Shown: one piece after another, positions 47,001 to 62,000 of the stretch
How the letters are laid out: each line of letters begins with the position of its first letter
How positions within the stretch are numbered: position 1 is the stretch's first letter
Source: Mytilus edulis
Lineage: Eukaryota > Mollusca > Bivalvia > Mytilida > Mytilidae
Direction: 5' to 3'
NCBI RefSeq assembly: GCF_963676685.1
Contig: NC_092344.1
Span: forward strand, 101,710,749-101,774,748
Length of the DNA stretch: 64,000 nucleotides
Position numbers and translations under genes: made by a program
The notes under the pieces: model-generated
Seen by the model: the letters and a program-made list of their open reading frames with translations, nothing else
Databases searched by the model: none
Told to the model about the DNA's origin: nothing

Positions 47001-50000
47001 TACAAGATGATGAACCAGTTTTCAAAGTAGAACACAAAGGACAGGCCAAAGATGTCCCTCCATCTAAAATAGCAGAAGCTATATATCTACGTATGTTAGG
47101 TAGGTGCTATTCAACAATTTATTCAGTGATTAAAAAAAAGTAACTCTTCAAATTAAGATAACAAAGCTAGATCATTGTCAATAACAGTTTCATTCAGTAT
47201 CCATACAGATTCAAAGTTATTGAAACCGAGTTACATATTTATTTACTATTCAGCTTAATTATTTGAAATAGATATCCAATTAAATATCATTGTTTGTCAA
47301 GAAAGATCATCAGAAACTTGTCAAAGGGATTTATAGCAGAATTTTATATGGGGTGTTAGTTAATAGTGAGCTCAATTTCTATTAATTTTCCTAATACACT
47401 TCATTAATGGGATAATTAGTAAGCCTAAATTTAACTATGAAAATGGGGTATACACACTAATATGATGACTCATTAAGATATTTCACTTGACCCGTAGATC
47501 AATAGATTTACACCTATCTTGATCATTGTTTAGTGATAATACATTGTCTTTAAAGAACGATATGCATTAAATCTTGTAGTTAAATAAAATATTTGTAAAC
47601 AAGATGCAAAATAACTTTTGATATAGGCTTGCATTACACACTTGAGAGTAAACAATATTTTATTGTAATAATCATAAAATAAATAGTAGACTAAGACTAT
47701 TTAAGTAGGATTGGAAAACAAGTGAATTGTTGATGGTTTATGACCATATCTACATGGTAGAAACAAATATAAACAATCAAAAATTATTGCAATGTTTTTA
47801 TTATTGTGAAAAATCGACAGGGTTATAATCACAATAATTTAACCTGGCGTTTCGAAATTTTGAATATCAATTAAACAGGTTTTTTTCTCAATATCGCCAA
47901 ATATTCAAATTGCAATTTTTGATAAAAATGATAAATGCATGCAATAATTCTGATTTTACAGTATACAAAATTGTAAATAAAACACTTGACTATTTTTCAG
48001 AGACAGCAAGAAGTCATGGAGATGGAGATATACATGATTCTGTGTTAGCTGTTCCATGTGATTTTTCAGAGGACCAAAAACAAGCTATTAGGTTTTTATA
48101 ATACTTTTATTTATTGTGTGGTTACAGATATATGAGGTGTTGAGTGGCGTAAGTAGTTCATCAACAGTTATCACTAGCATGTTAACTTAGAGGTTGTTAG
48201 TTTGAATCCTGATCTAAATTGACAAGGAGTGTCAGTAATTCTGATGCCAGTCATGGTTCTCTGCTAGTACTCTGGGTCACTCCACCAATAAAAACAGACC
48301 ATCATGATGTAGAAAAGATAGTTGAAAGCAGGGTTTCCGTTGGGGGGTCACTTTTTTAACATTTTGCAAAAGAAAAATCATTATTGGCGAAAGAAATAAA
48401 ACAATTTGATTTCAACATTTATTTTGGGGTTTCTCAGATTTTACCTGATCAGACAATATTCAGAATTCACCTTGATCTCGATACGACTTTGACAGAAAAT
48501 CAATAATCAGCTGAGTGCATTGTTTAGCCGTAGGCAACCTGATTAAGAAAAATCATTATTGGCGAAAGAAATAAAACAATTTGATTTCAACATTTATTTT
48601 GGGGTTTCTCAGATTTAACCTGATCAGACAATATTCAGAATTCACCTTGATCTCGATACGACTTTGACAGAAAATCAATAATCAGCTGAGTGCATTGTTT
48701 AGCCGTAGGCAACCTGATTAAGAAAAATCATTATTGGCGAAAGAAATAAAACAATTTGATTTCAACATTTATTTTGGGGTTTCTCAGATTTAACCTGATC
48801 AGACAATATTCAGAATTCACCTTGATCTCGATACGACTTTGACAGAAAATCAATAATCAGCTGAGTGCATTGTTTAGCCGTAGGCAACCTGATTAAGAAA
48901 ATTGTTATCTTTAAGTAGTCACTTTACTTGATGGTGTAGTACTGTGAAACTCTCCAAACAAGTTTGTTTCAGAACATTACCCTAGTATGTAGAAATAACA
49001 AAAATGTTTTTATATTTTCAGTGAGAGTGCCAATGCAGCTGGATTTTCAGTTTTAAGAACTGTATCAGAACCTGTGTCAGCCCTCTTATCATATGATATT
49101 GGACAGACAGATAATACTCTAGAATGGTTGGTACAATAACATTATATTTGAAGAAATCGAAAAGGCCAATGAATTTAATTGATTTTTTTCTTCCCAGTCA
49201 ACTATTGATTATTCAAGTGCTATGTTACCTGAAGAACTTCATAATATTAGTGATGACATTAGTTTTATAGATCTTACTGTTACTGAAGTTATATTAAAAA
49301 TTGTTAATCCCACAACAGCTTCTTGTCCAGCCTGTTGAAGAATCTTAATAAATCATGCGTTGTGTTTTTCTATACGTTTAATCGTTGTGATAGCTAATGC
49401 ATATAATATAACGTCACAGAGTAAAGCGGTATGGTAACAACGTTACCATAACGTAATGTTTGTACTTCGCGTATTTTCCAACATTCTGGGGACCGACAAA
49501 AGTGAAATATATATGTAACGAAAATTAAAAAAATGTAAAATTCACAATACAGATAAATAAATTTAACTTGAATTAATGTCTATCTCAAATAAAATAATCT
49601 AGTTCCTTAACCTTAAATAAACACAATTAAAGTTTATTTCTTAGTCCATTCGTGGATGTTTCTTCTGGCACACACGGCGGCTTCACGAAACGGTAATCGT
49701 CTTTGTATGTTACTAGTTCCTGGTTGTTGAGTTTCACGTGTTTCCTTTGGGTGAATATTGTCACATATCTCTAAGGGATATAATTTTACGATCGGTCGAG
49801 AAAAAAAACCGGATTTTGTTCTCACTTCGGCTGCTCTTGTAAGTCCATCGTTTCCAGTTATTAAAGAATCAACGACTCCGATTGTCCATTTGTTTCTTGG
49901 ATACTTGTCTTCATGGATTTGAACAACATCTCCCACTTGAATTGTCTGGTCGTTATCTCCTGTTCGGGTGTGGTATTCACGTAGCGACGTTAGATATTCT

Positions 50001-53000
50001 GATTTCCATCGCGACCAAAATTGGTCAATTACGAAATTTTGTAGTTCAGCACGTTTAGAAATGTCGCTTCTGTCTGTGAAACTTGTATTTTCGTCGATGT
50101 CTTGTCGTGGATACGGTGTAGTTGTAATCCTTCTCCCATAAAGCAGGTGCGATGGTGTCAAAGGTTCCTGATTCTCGATGTCGGTGGACACATACGTTAA
50201 AGGCCGATCGTTCAACACGGCTTCAATTTCGGTGACTATTGTTTGTAAATCCTCCAATGTAATGTACGATCTTCCAAGAACTTTTCGTAAGCACATTTTT
50301 GTTAGTCCTATTAAGCGTTCCCACCAACCACCATACCAGGGAGCTCGTTTTATTATGAATTTCCAACTCGTCCCACAGACGGATAACGCATCATTTAAGG
50401 TTTCAGATTTGGTTAGTTTCTCTAAAGTCTCGGATGCGGTCATGTATGTTGACGCATTGTCAGATATCATCACTCTCGGCAAAGACTTGCGGCTCGTAAA
50501 TCTTCTGAACGCTTGTAAAAAAGATCTTTCTTTAAGATCTGTGACGACCTCTAAATGCACTGCGCGCGTTGACGCACATGTAAATAAGCATATGAATACT
50601 TTGCTTCCTTGTCCGTTATTGTCTTTAACATATAACACTCCAGTAAAATCAACACCTTTGACGGTAAACGGTGGTGCTTCCATTAATCTTGTCTTTGGTT
50701 GAGGTGGAGGATCTGGCGCACTGTACAGTTTTCCGGTTACTTTACGGCAAGTAACGCATTTACGAAGAACTTTTTATACGACTCGTCGTATATTGCTATC
50801 TCGTTGGCGTCATTGTCGTCGTCGTCGTCCGAATACTTTTAGTTTTCGCACTCTAACTTTAGTAAAAGTGAATGGAAATCTATGAAATTTTATCACAAGG
50901 TTTATGACCACAAAAGGAAGGTTGGTATTGATTTTGGGAGTTTTGGTCCCAACATTTTAGGAATTAGGGGCCAAAAAGGGCCCAAATAAGCATTTTCTTG
51001 GTTTTCGCACTATAACTTTAGTTTAAGTTAATAGAAATCTATGAAATTTTGACACAAGGTTTATGACCACAAAACAAGGGTTGGGATTGATTTTGGGAGT
51101 TTTGGTTTCAACAGTTTAGGAATTAGGGGCCAAAAAAGGGCCCAAATAAGCATTATTCTTGGTTTTCGCACAATAACTTTAGTTTAAGTAAATAGAAATC
51201 AATGAAATTTAAACACAATGTTAATGACTACAAAAGGAAGGTTGGTATTGATTTTGGGAGTTTAGGTCCCAACAGTTTAGGAATTAGGGGCCAAAAAGGG
51301 ACCCAAATAAGCATTTTTCTTGGTTTTCGCACCATAACGTTAGTATTTATAAGTAAATAGAAATCTATGAAATTTAAACACAAGGTTTATGACCATAAAA
51401 GGAAGGTTGGTATTGATTTTGGGAGTTTTGGTCCCAACAGAATAAGGGGCCCAAAGGGTCCAAAATTAAACTTTGTTTGATTTCATCAAAATTGAATAAT
51501 TGGGGTTCTTTGATATGCCGAATCTAACTGTCATGACTGTGTATGTAGATTCTTAACCTTTGGTCCCGTTTTCAAATTGGTCTACATTAAGGTCCAAAGG
51601 GTCCAAAATTAAACTTAGTTTGATTTTGACAAAAAATGAATCAGTTAGGTTCTTTGATATGCTTAATCTAAAAATGTACTTAGATTCTTGATTATTGGCC
51701 CAGTTTTCAAGTTGGTCCAAATCGGGGTCCAAAATTAAACTTTGTTTGATTTCATCAAAAATTGAATAAATGGGGTTCTTTGATATACCAAATCTAACTG
51801 TGTATGTAGATTCTTCATTTTTGGTCCTGTTTTCAAATTGGTCTACACTAAAGTCCAAAGGGTCCAAAATTAAACTTAGTCTGATTTTAACAAAAATTGA
51901 AATCTTGGGGTTCTTTGATATGCTGAATCCAAAAATGTACTTAGATTTTTTATTATGGGCCCAGTTTTCAAGTTGGTCCAAATCAGGATCCAAAATTATT
52001 ATATTAAGTATTGTGCAATAGCAAGTCTTTTCAATTGCACAGTATTACGCAATGGCAAGAAATATCTAATTGCACAATATTGTGAAATAGCAAAATTTTT
52101 TTTAATTAGAGTTATCTTTCTTTGTCCAAAATAGTAAGCAAGAAATATCTAATTGCAAAATATTGTGCAATAGCAAGATTTTTTTTTAATTGGAGTTATC
52201 TTTCTTTGTCCAGAATCAACTTAAATCTTTGTTATATACAATATACAATGTATATTCACTTTTTACTACCAACTGATAAATTAAAATAATCTTTACCATT
52301 CAGTGATAACAAGCAGTTTTTTTACATCTTAATATTTTATGATGTATTTAAATGAGTAGTTATTGTTGCAAACTCCATTAGAAATTTTAATTGAGATTAG
52401 TTTTGGAATAAGGGAAAGGGGAATGTGATTAAAAAAATTGGGTTCAATTTTTCTCATTTGAAATTTCATAAATAAAAAAGAAAATTTCTTCAAACATTTT
52501 TTTGAGAGAATTAATATTCAACAGCATAGTGAATTGCTCTAAGAGAAAACAAAAATTTTAAGTTCATTAGAACACATTCATTCTGTGTCAGAAACCTATG
52601 CTGTGTCAACTATTTAATCACAATCCAAATTTAGAGCTGAATCCAGCTTGAATGTTGTGTCCATACTTGCCCCAACTGTTCAGGGTTCAACCTCTGCGGT
52701 CGTATAAAGCTACGCCCTGCGGAGCATCTGGTTTCACTTGTTGACGTATTTTAGGTATCCAATAATTTTGGCGAATCTCAGTGACTGTGGCTAATACTCC
52801 TGAATGTTTTAAATTCTTATGAACTTCCGATATAATCAATTCAGTAAAATGATAATAATTTGGTAATAAACACGGAAATCTTGAATTTTCACTAATTGGA
52901 GCATTATGAATTCTCCCGCGGCAACGAATGATTTCTTTCTCATCTATATATAGTCGTAATTGTCGAATTAAGGTATTGGGTGTTTTCGATTGCGACTTCA

Positions 53001-56000
53001 AAGTCTTGATTTCTTTATCAAATGAAATCCTCTGAGCACTTATTATCCATTTTTCTGTTGCATCTTGTAGTTCCTCGCATGTGATGAATTTGCTCTGTAT
53101 TCTATGTAAGCGTGATTTGCGGCAATTCGCTATGAATCGGTAAATCCACGAACTAACACGTAGTATCTTTGTTAATGTACTGTATCTCATAATATCCAGT
53201 ATGCAATGAATGCCATGTGTATTATTCACTTCAATTGTATTTGTAACGCTCTCCTCTTGATCTATATTCGTTAAAAGAATGCATGTGTTAGGTGTACACT
53301 GCGGCCAAGATGTTGAACAATTGATCCATTCCGGTCCATTATACCACAGTTTAGCATCTGCTAGTTGTAAAGCGCTGATCCCTCTTGTCAATAGATCTGC
53401 AGGATTGTCATTCGTCGGACAATATTTCCACTCTGAATCCTGTGTTAAAGATTTAATTTCTGTAATTCTGTTGTGAAGGAATTTTTTCAAATGTTTAGTC
53501 GTTGTTAACCAGTGTAAAACTATTTGACTGTCCGACCAATACATGACTTTGTTTATTGATAAAGCTGATTTTACATGTGCTGCAATTCTAGCTCCTATCA
53601 CAGCTGCCATTAGTTCTAATTGTGGTAATGTCAATGTCTTTATAGGTGCAACACGACTCTTAGCAAATACTAATGTTGACTGATGTCCATTTGTAATATA
53701 AACAGCTGATCCGTAGGCTCTCTGGCTGGCATCAACGAAAACATGTAACTGTTTTGGTTCATCTGTACTCTCAGTTAAAAACTGTCTCGGTAACTCTGTG
53801 TTTGTTGAAAATTCTAAGTCTCTAGCTAATTCCATCCACTGTTGTTGTACGTTTAACGGTAGTGGCTCATCCCACTCAAGTTTGTCTTTCCAGAGGTCTT
53901 GCACCAAAATTTTGGCCCTAACGGACACTGGCGAAAGTAATCCCATAGGATTGTAGATTCGAGATGATTGACTCAGTATTTCACGTTTCGTAATGTTTGG
54001 TTCCTTAATATCTGTTACATTAACTTTATGAAAAGAAATTGTATCTTTTTCAGTGTTCCATATCATTCCTAGTATTTTCACCGTTATGTTCTTTTCGGCT
54101 AAATTTTCGTTTTTTGCAATTTCAGTTAAATCACTGCAGTTTGAGCTCCAAGATCGCAAATTGAATCCTCCCTTTCCCATGACATTTCTCGCATCCTTGA
54201 AATATGTAATGGCTTCGTCATAAGTCTCAACGCTTGACAGTATATTGTCTACATATAAGTCCCTTTTCATCGTTTGTGTTATACTACTTTCATTTTCGTC
54301 CAAGTGCTTAAGTAGAGTGGCATTTAAAATAAATGGTGAGCATGTTGCGCCAAACAATATCGATTTAAACCTGTAAGTTGTAAGATTGCCATGTGGGTCT
54401 TTGGGGTCAGCTAGCCAAAAGAAACGTGTAGCGTCACGATCCTTCTTGTCAAGTCCTATCTGTAAAAAGGCCTTTTCAATATCTGTACTGATACCATATT
54501 TTCTGATTCTGAATCACATTAATATTTTCGTTAAGTCATTTAGATTTGGTGGCGTTGACATTAAGCAATCATTTAAGCTGGCTAAATCTTGCTGTGGTTT
54601 ACAACTGCAGTCGTACACTATACGAATGGGGGTAGTCTCGGAATCTTTTTTAACAGGATGGTGAGGAATGTAGTGAATCATATGTTTGTTGTTATCATCT
54701 TCCGTATCTGGAACTCTCTCTATAAATCCTCTCTTTTCTTGGTCATTGATTATTTCACTGTATTTTTGTAGCAAGTGCGGTTCCCGGTTAAGGCGTCTGA
54801 TTATATTTTCGGTCCTACCTTTAGCAATGGCCATATTTGAAGGCAAATCTGGGTGGTCAAGTTTCCAAGGCAACTTTGCCGTGTACTTTCCATTCTCGTA
54901 ATCAATAGCTGTGTTCTGGTATGTCTGTAAATAGTTGGTGTTCTCCTTGTATCACATGTATTGATTCCTATTGACTCAAGTGTCCAAAACTTTTCAATCT
55001 CTGTCTCCTCCAATTGATGGGATGAAATAATGTTTAAAAGAACTGTAGATCTTGAATGCTGGCTGATATTTGCAATAATTGGTCCTGATAACAAATATCC
55101 TATCTTTGACTGTACAGCGGTGGGTCCTTTTCCTCTTATGATTTTGTCCTCGATAATTTCCCAGTAATAATCCGCGCCTATTAGTAGGTCGATCTCAAAA
55201 CGCTCTCCACTGTGTACAGAATGTGCAAGTTTAAGTCCTCTCAAATGTGGCAAGCTCCTTGTAGTCTGTGAAATACTGTTATGAATCGGGACGGCAATTT
55301 CTTGTACAATGAGTGTGTTTATACGCACATTTTCTCCCGTGTCGGTCTGTAATTGTATTGTTGCAGTTTCCAAGTTACGAACTTTCTGAGACAAATCTCC
55401 GAACGCAGACAGTTGAATGCTGACTTTCCCCGTTGTTTTAATTTCTAGTTTATCGGCTAATTTCTGAGTGATAAAAGTACGTTGCGCTCCTTCGTCAAAT
55501 AAGATGTTACATTCTATTTTTACGTCGTTATATATAACTGGTGCAGTTGCTGTTTTTAGAAGAATGTCGGGACTTACTTGTGATGCATGCAATACACTAG
55601 TTGTGTCTGTTGTTTCGACCACGTTGATAGCTGTCTGCTGTACTTTCGGCTCCTGCTTCGTACCTGTATTGGCCTCTTTCCCTTTACATATATGCTTGTA
55701 TGATGCATTCCGTTACAATTTTTACACCGTTTTGTAGACTTACATGCGGCCATCCGGTGTGACCCTAAACAGTTAAGGCATAACTGTTTCTGTTTTACAA
55801 TTTGATTCCTAGCGTTTGCGTCTGTTACTTCAGAGCACTCCGTCAGATAATGCTCACCTGAACAAAAAATACATGTATGCGTATTTACCTTCTTCCGTGT
55901 GTCAGTTAATTTACCTTTATTGTGTGATCTTGGTTGTGTACCTGTGAAAAATGCTGTGGTGTGCAATCTGTCCGGTTCCATGACTCCCTGTCCTGCCTCA

Positions 56001-59000
56001 AGTATTTCAATCTCTTTAGTTATTGATTTTCGTAAATTTTGCAATATCAAATTATCTCTCCCGTGTTCTCTTGCAATAGATTTTCTTATATCAATCGGTA
56101 ACTTGTCCAAAACTACAGGTACCAAAAGTGAACCATACATCTCTGGTGTTTGACCAAGTGACTCTAATCCTCGGACGTATGATTCTAATCTGTCTCCGTA
56201 AGACGTCAAACTAAAAGCATCATTTGTCGGTGCGGGTAAATTCATGAGTGCTTTCATGTAAGCATGTATAAGTTTGCTAGGTTGTCCGAACCGATCTCTG
56301 AGAAGGTTGACTGCGGTTTCGTAGTTACCATTAGTTAAAGCGAATCCCTCTACTGTTTGCGCGGCGCTTCCCTCTAGCTGGGCTTTAAGATAATTAAACT
56401 TTTGGATTGGCGTTTAATGTGTCGTTGTAGTGTATAGATGACTCGAAACAATCCCAAAATGTTTGCCACTTGAGAATATCTCCATTAAAATAGGGTAAGT
56501 CTAACTTTGGAAGCCTATGGTAATTAGTTTTTGAAGATCTTGGTTCTGACGGGACTTGAAACATGACATTCTCTGAGGGACGGGTATGCACTGCAGGGGC
56601 GTTAATTGAATACTGCTGGTTCATAGAATCTATTGCACATCTGTTCATATCAACTCTAGCTTCGGGTGTGAAATGATATGCGTCTGGGTTAAGTCTGCTC
56701 GTTGAAGGACCAACAGTATCATGCGAAATTTTAGTATTTGTTTCAACATGTTCAAAGGACTTAATAAATTTCCGAATTTGTCTAATTTTACAATCAAGTT
56801 CGTACATATACTCATCTGAGTCTGTGATTTCCTGCTCCAGATTTTCCTCCGATGTCTGTTCCAAAAGTCTGTTATTCAGGTCAATCAATGTTTTCTGTTT
56901 CTGCGTGACGGCATCATCAAGGGCTTTCACTTCGTCAACTTCTGTGTCTGTTTTTGACTTTAACTCGTCGAATTTCACCAGTAGCTTCGTGACGGCTCCT
57001 TTGTGTCCAGCACGAACTGACTTCAGCTTTGAATCCATATATATCCAAAGGTTACGGCACCATTAAATGTTGAAGAATCTTAATAAATCATGCGTTGTGT
57101 TTTTCTATACGTTTAATCATTGTGATAGCTAATGCATATAATATAACGTCACAGAGTAAAGCGGTATGGTAACAACGTTACCATAACGTAATGTTTGTAC
57201 TTCGCGTATTTTCCGACACAGCCCTCGTTAATGCAATATAGTTGATAGAAGCATCTTCTGTATTGAAATATCCATTATGTAAGCTATTTAACTTATTGTT
57301 AAGTACGTCTAATTTTCTAGTTTCAGACTTTTTTAGCTCACCTGGCCTAAAAGACCAAGTGAGCTTTTCTCATCACTTGGCATCCGTCGTTCGTTGTCGT
57401 CCGTCGTCGTTAACTTTTACAAAAATCTTCTCCTCTGAAACTACTGGGCCAAATTTAACCAAACCTGGCCACAAACATCATAGGGGTATCTAGTTTAAAA
57501 ATGTGTCCGGTGACCCGGCCAACCAACTAAGATGGCCGCCATGGCTAAAAATAGAACATAGGGGTAAAATGTAGATTTTGGATTATAACTCTGAAACCGA
57601 AGCATTTAGAGCAAATCTGACATGAAGTTAATTTGTTTATCAAGTCAAGATCTCTGCCCTGAAATTTTCAGATGAATCGGACAACCTGTTGTTGGGTTGC
57701 TGCCCAGGAATTGGCAATTTTAAGAAAATTATATCGTTTTTGGGCTATTATCTTGAATATTATTATAGATAGAGATAAACTGTAAACAGCAATAATGTTC
57801 AGCAAAGTAAGATTTACAAATAAGTCAACATGACCCAAATGGTCAGTTAATCCCTTTAGGAGTTATTGCCCTTTATAGTCAATTTTTAACCATTTTTCGT
57901 AAATCTTAGTAATCTATTACAAAATCTTCTCCTCTGAAACTACTGGGCCAAATTAATCCAAACTTGGCCACAATTTTGACTTATATATCTGAAACCAAAG
58001 CATTTAGGGCAAATCTGACTGGAGTAAAATTGTTCATAAAGTAGAAATCTATCTGTCCTGAAATTTTCAAACGAATCAGACTACCTGTTGTTTGGTTGCT
58101 GCCCCTGAATTCGTAATTTTAAGGAAAATTGGCAGATTTTGGTTATTATCTTTAATATTATTATAGATAGAGATAAACTGTAAACAGCAATAATGTTCAG
58201 CAAAATAAGATCTACAAATAAGTCAACATGACCAAAATTGTCAATTGACCCCTTAAGGAGTTATTACCCTTTATAGTCAATTGTAAACAATTTTCATAAA
58301 TTTTTGATAACTTTTGTAAATTTTTAGGAAATATTTTCCACTGTAATTACTGGGCCAAGTTCATTATAGACAGAGATAATTGTAGCAAGAAGAATGTTCA
58401 GTAAAGAAAGATCTACAAACACATTACCATCACAAAAACACCATTTTGTCATGAATTTATCTATGTCCATTGTTAATATGCACATAGACCAAGGTGAGCG
58501 ACACAGGCTCTTGAGAGCCTCTAGTTTTATTTTCCCGCATTTGCACAGAAATCTCTTTCTTTCTTTTAAAATTTTACAGTTTGAATTAAAAAAAAAATAT
58601 GCAGACTTTGTCCCCTTTTACAGGTAATGCTGTCTCATAACATAAAATTTCACTTACATACTAAAATGAGTAGGGACCTTTTTTCAAAACATTTGAAAAC
58701 AGACAAGAACAAATTATGTTTTACTCTTACAGCAATGTTTTAGTATTCCGTATCGGTGGTGAATCTACAGATGTCTCAATTGTTAAAGTACAAAATGGTC
58801 TATACAGAGTCTTTTGTTCCCAGAATTCCAGAGCAGTGGCAGGAAGCAAATTTACAGACAGTCTCACAGATTACTTAGCAACAGAATTTTATAAGTAATC
58901 TTATTATTTAATTCTACTAATACAAAAGTCATTAGATATCTAAAACAAGTTTAAAATAATTTTAATATATTTTATAGACCAAAACTTCCATTTTGAATAA

Positions 59001-62000
59001 CTTAATATTAGGTAGTTTGAATTGAAAGAATATTTGAATAATGGATTATTAAAAAGAATGTTGATTTTCAACTTTTGATATTTAGATTAAAAAAAGAATT
59101 AAGCTTATATGTACATGTTTGTATTATGGTTCCATTTTGGAAATAAATATACTATTTAGAATGTTTAGCTCTTTGGACTGACTGTTAAGTATGTTTTATT
59201 TAGAAAGTACAAATTAGATGTAAAAGAAAGCAGAAGATCAGTAAAGAAGCTCCGTTTGGAAGCAGATAATGTGAAACATTCATTATCTACACTTGGTAAT
59301 GCCCAATGTGCTGTTGAATCATTATTTGAAGGGGTAGACTTCCATTGTCAGGTTTCAAGGTAAGATTACTGTTTGAAGGGGTAGACTTCCATTGTCAGGT
59401 TTCAAGGTAAGATTAATGTTTGAAGGGGTAGACTTCCATTGTCAGGTTTTAAGGTAGGAGTAATGTTTGAAGGGGTAGACTTCCATTGTCAGGTTTCAAG
59501 GTAAGAGTAATGTTTACACCTCAATACAGTACAATATGCAGAGAAACATATGATTAAGAAGGTTTACCTATTTTTCAATCTTTATATAAATTTCTATATT
59601 GATTCATTCATTTATGTGGAAAAGGATAGGATTCAGTGACAGGATTTGTTAACTGTGGTTATCTGGCTTGAATATAAACTAGTGTGGTTGTCTCGCCGGT
59701 ACTGTTGACTTTGTCAGTACCTTACTTGTGTAATCAATTCTTAACACAGTTTTCAAACCAAATCCCTGAAACTTGAAAGGAAGCTAGCACATACTATGGA
59801 TTGAGGAAAACATGCATTTTGTGGGTATTTGATTTTATGGTTTATAACAAATGTAAGAGTTGCATATTCAGAAATTCATTTGTATAGTTATTCATTGTTT
59901 TTCAAGTGAATACAAACTATCTTGTATCTTTCAATTATAATTCTATTTCAGAGCCAGATTTGAAAGTCTTATATCGCCCGTAGTGCAGCTGTGTCCCTCT
60001 CTGATAGACAACTTATGTACAACTGCAGATATTACAAAATCAGATATCCAGAAGGTAGGTATTTTTTTAGCATTACTCAGCTATAAGACTTCTCTGATAA
60101 TTGATGTAAATACTGTGGCAATTTAAGTCTTCTCCAATAATTGATGTAAATACTGTGGCATATTGCATCATATCATATGTTTAGTTAAGTAGTTGGGCAA
60201 GTTCAACAACCATCATTTTGCATATTGATACTTGAGTATAATGTATATTTGATTTAGACTGATTTATTTGAATTTGCTTGTCCTTTTCAGCAAAAATATG
60301 ATTACTCTACAATTAACTCAATTCAAAGTGTTTTATTTTCTAGCAAATGTTTAAAAAGAATAAATCAGTATGTTGATAAGGTTTATGGAGAAAGTGTCAA
60401 CATTTTCAACAATAACATAGTTTTTATACGACCCCAAAAAAATTTTGGGATCGTATAATGGTATGATGTCGTCTGCTGCGTCGTCATCGTCCGAAGACAC
60501 ATTGGTTTCCGGATAATAACTTTAGTTTAAGTGAATAGATCTTCATGAAATTTTTTCAGAAGGTTCAATACCACAAAAGGAAGGTTGGGATTGATTTTGG
60601 GGATGATGGTCCCAACAGATGAGGAATTAGGGGCCCAAAAGGGACCCAAAACAAGCATTTTTCAAGTTTCAGGTTTCAGGATATTACTTGTGTAGAAGTA
60701 TTTCAATTGCTCTGAAATCATACCCAATATTAAAAACCACAAGTAGAAGGTTTGGATTCATTTTAGGGGTTATGGGGCCAAAGTTTAGGAATTAAGGGCC
60801 AAAAAGGGGTCAAGACAATAACTTATGTGTAATTGTATGGATCTCTCTGAAATTGTACCACAATGTACCATATAACAAAAGGGAGGCTGAGATTAAGTTT
60901 TGGGTGAATTGCCCAAAATATGTAGGAATTAGGGGCCAAAAAAGGGCCAAAAAGAAGCATGTTCCTAGTTTCCAAACAATCATGACAATAACTTGTGTTT
61001 AAGTGTATGGATCTCTCTGAAATTGTACTGCAAGGTTCAATACTGCAATGGAAAGCATGGGATTGAGTTTAAGGGTTATTGCTCCAATGGGGTTTCAAAA
61101 AGTGGGGGGGGGGGGGGGGGTTTGTTTACCATTTTTTGAAGGGCATCCTTTTTTTTAAAAATTTTTCAAATTTCGAATTTTGAAAAGTTTCAAGAAGAAA
61201 TCTTCAATTGCACAGTATTTTGAAATAGATTTGTTAGATCTTTGACCACATTAATTTTGTGACAAAAACCTATATTATGTCAAAAACTTGATCACAATCC
61301 AAATTCAGGCAGAATTTAGCTTGAATATTGTGACCAAATTTGCCCCAACTGTTCAGGATTCAACCACTGGGGTCGTATAAAGCTGCGCCCTGCGGAGCAC
61401 CTGGTTATGACACTAAGTGACTGTAAACATTGAATCTTAGTTGTACTTTTATATTTTGGGAATTATGTTCTAAATGTAACTGTCTATTTAACCTTTCAGG
61501 TTGTAATGTGTGGTGGAGGAACAAAGATTCCATTTGTACAAAAAATAATCACTGATTCATTACCAAATGCAGAAATACTTAATTCTATACCACCAGATGA
61601 AGTCATAGCAATTGGGGCAGCGAAACAGGTTTGTTGTATAACATCATGTAATAGGTAAAATTGAGAATGGAAATGGAAGATGTGTCAAAGAGACAACAAC
61701 CCCAACACGGAGCAAAAACAACGGCCGAAAGCCACTAATGGGTCTTCATTACAGCCAGAAAATCATTTTTGGCGTTATTTCGTAATTGTAATATCTCTTG
61801 GTGTAGTTTATGATGATTGATCAATTATTAGTATTAAACACCTCTTTTAGCTCTCTTGGCTTACTGAGATCAGAGGCTAAGCAACATCATGAAACTTTGG
61901 TGAACTTATGATCTATTAATAGCTGGTAGAACTAAGGATAAAACATAAAACTGAATTTGTAGTCAAGAGTATCAATTAAAACCTTGGCAATTTAAAAGTA

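Larger units (their letters stand above)
49333..57218 (-). mobile_element. BEL/Pao LTR retrotransposon, nearly intact in length, broken in coding
   Basis: LTRs of 151 bp lie at 49333-49483 and 57068-57218, start TG and end CA in both orientations, and differ at two sites. CAGCC is duplicated on both sides (49328-49332 and 57219-57223), the 5-bp size typical of BEL/Pao. A likely primer-binding site, TGGTGCCGTAACC, lies just inside the 5' LTR (57050-57062, minus strand). The order gag, protease, RT, RNase H, integrase is BEL-like. The element sits antisense in HSPA14 intron 6 and is interrupted at 50776-52731. The near-identical LTRs imply recent insertion, yet the coding region has several breaks. 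Confidence 0.92.

Noticed and set aside
50178-50702. 174-codon plus-strand ORF
   Set aside because: It is antisense to the BEL integrase, whose catalytic motifs are on the minus strand.
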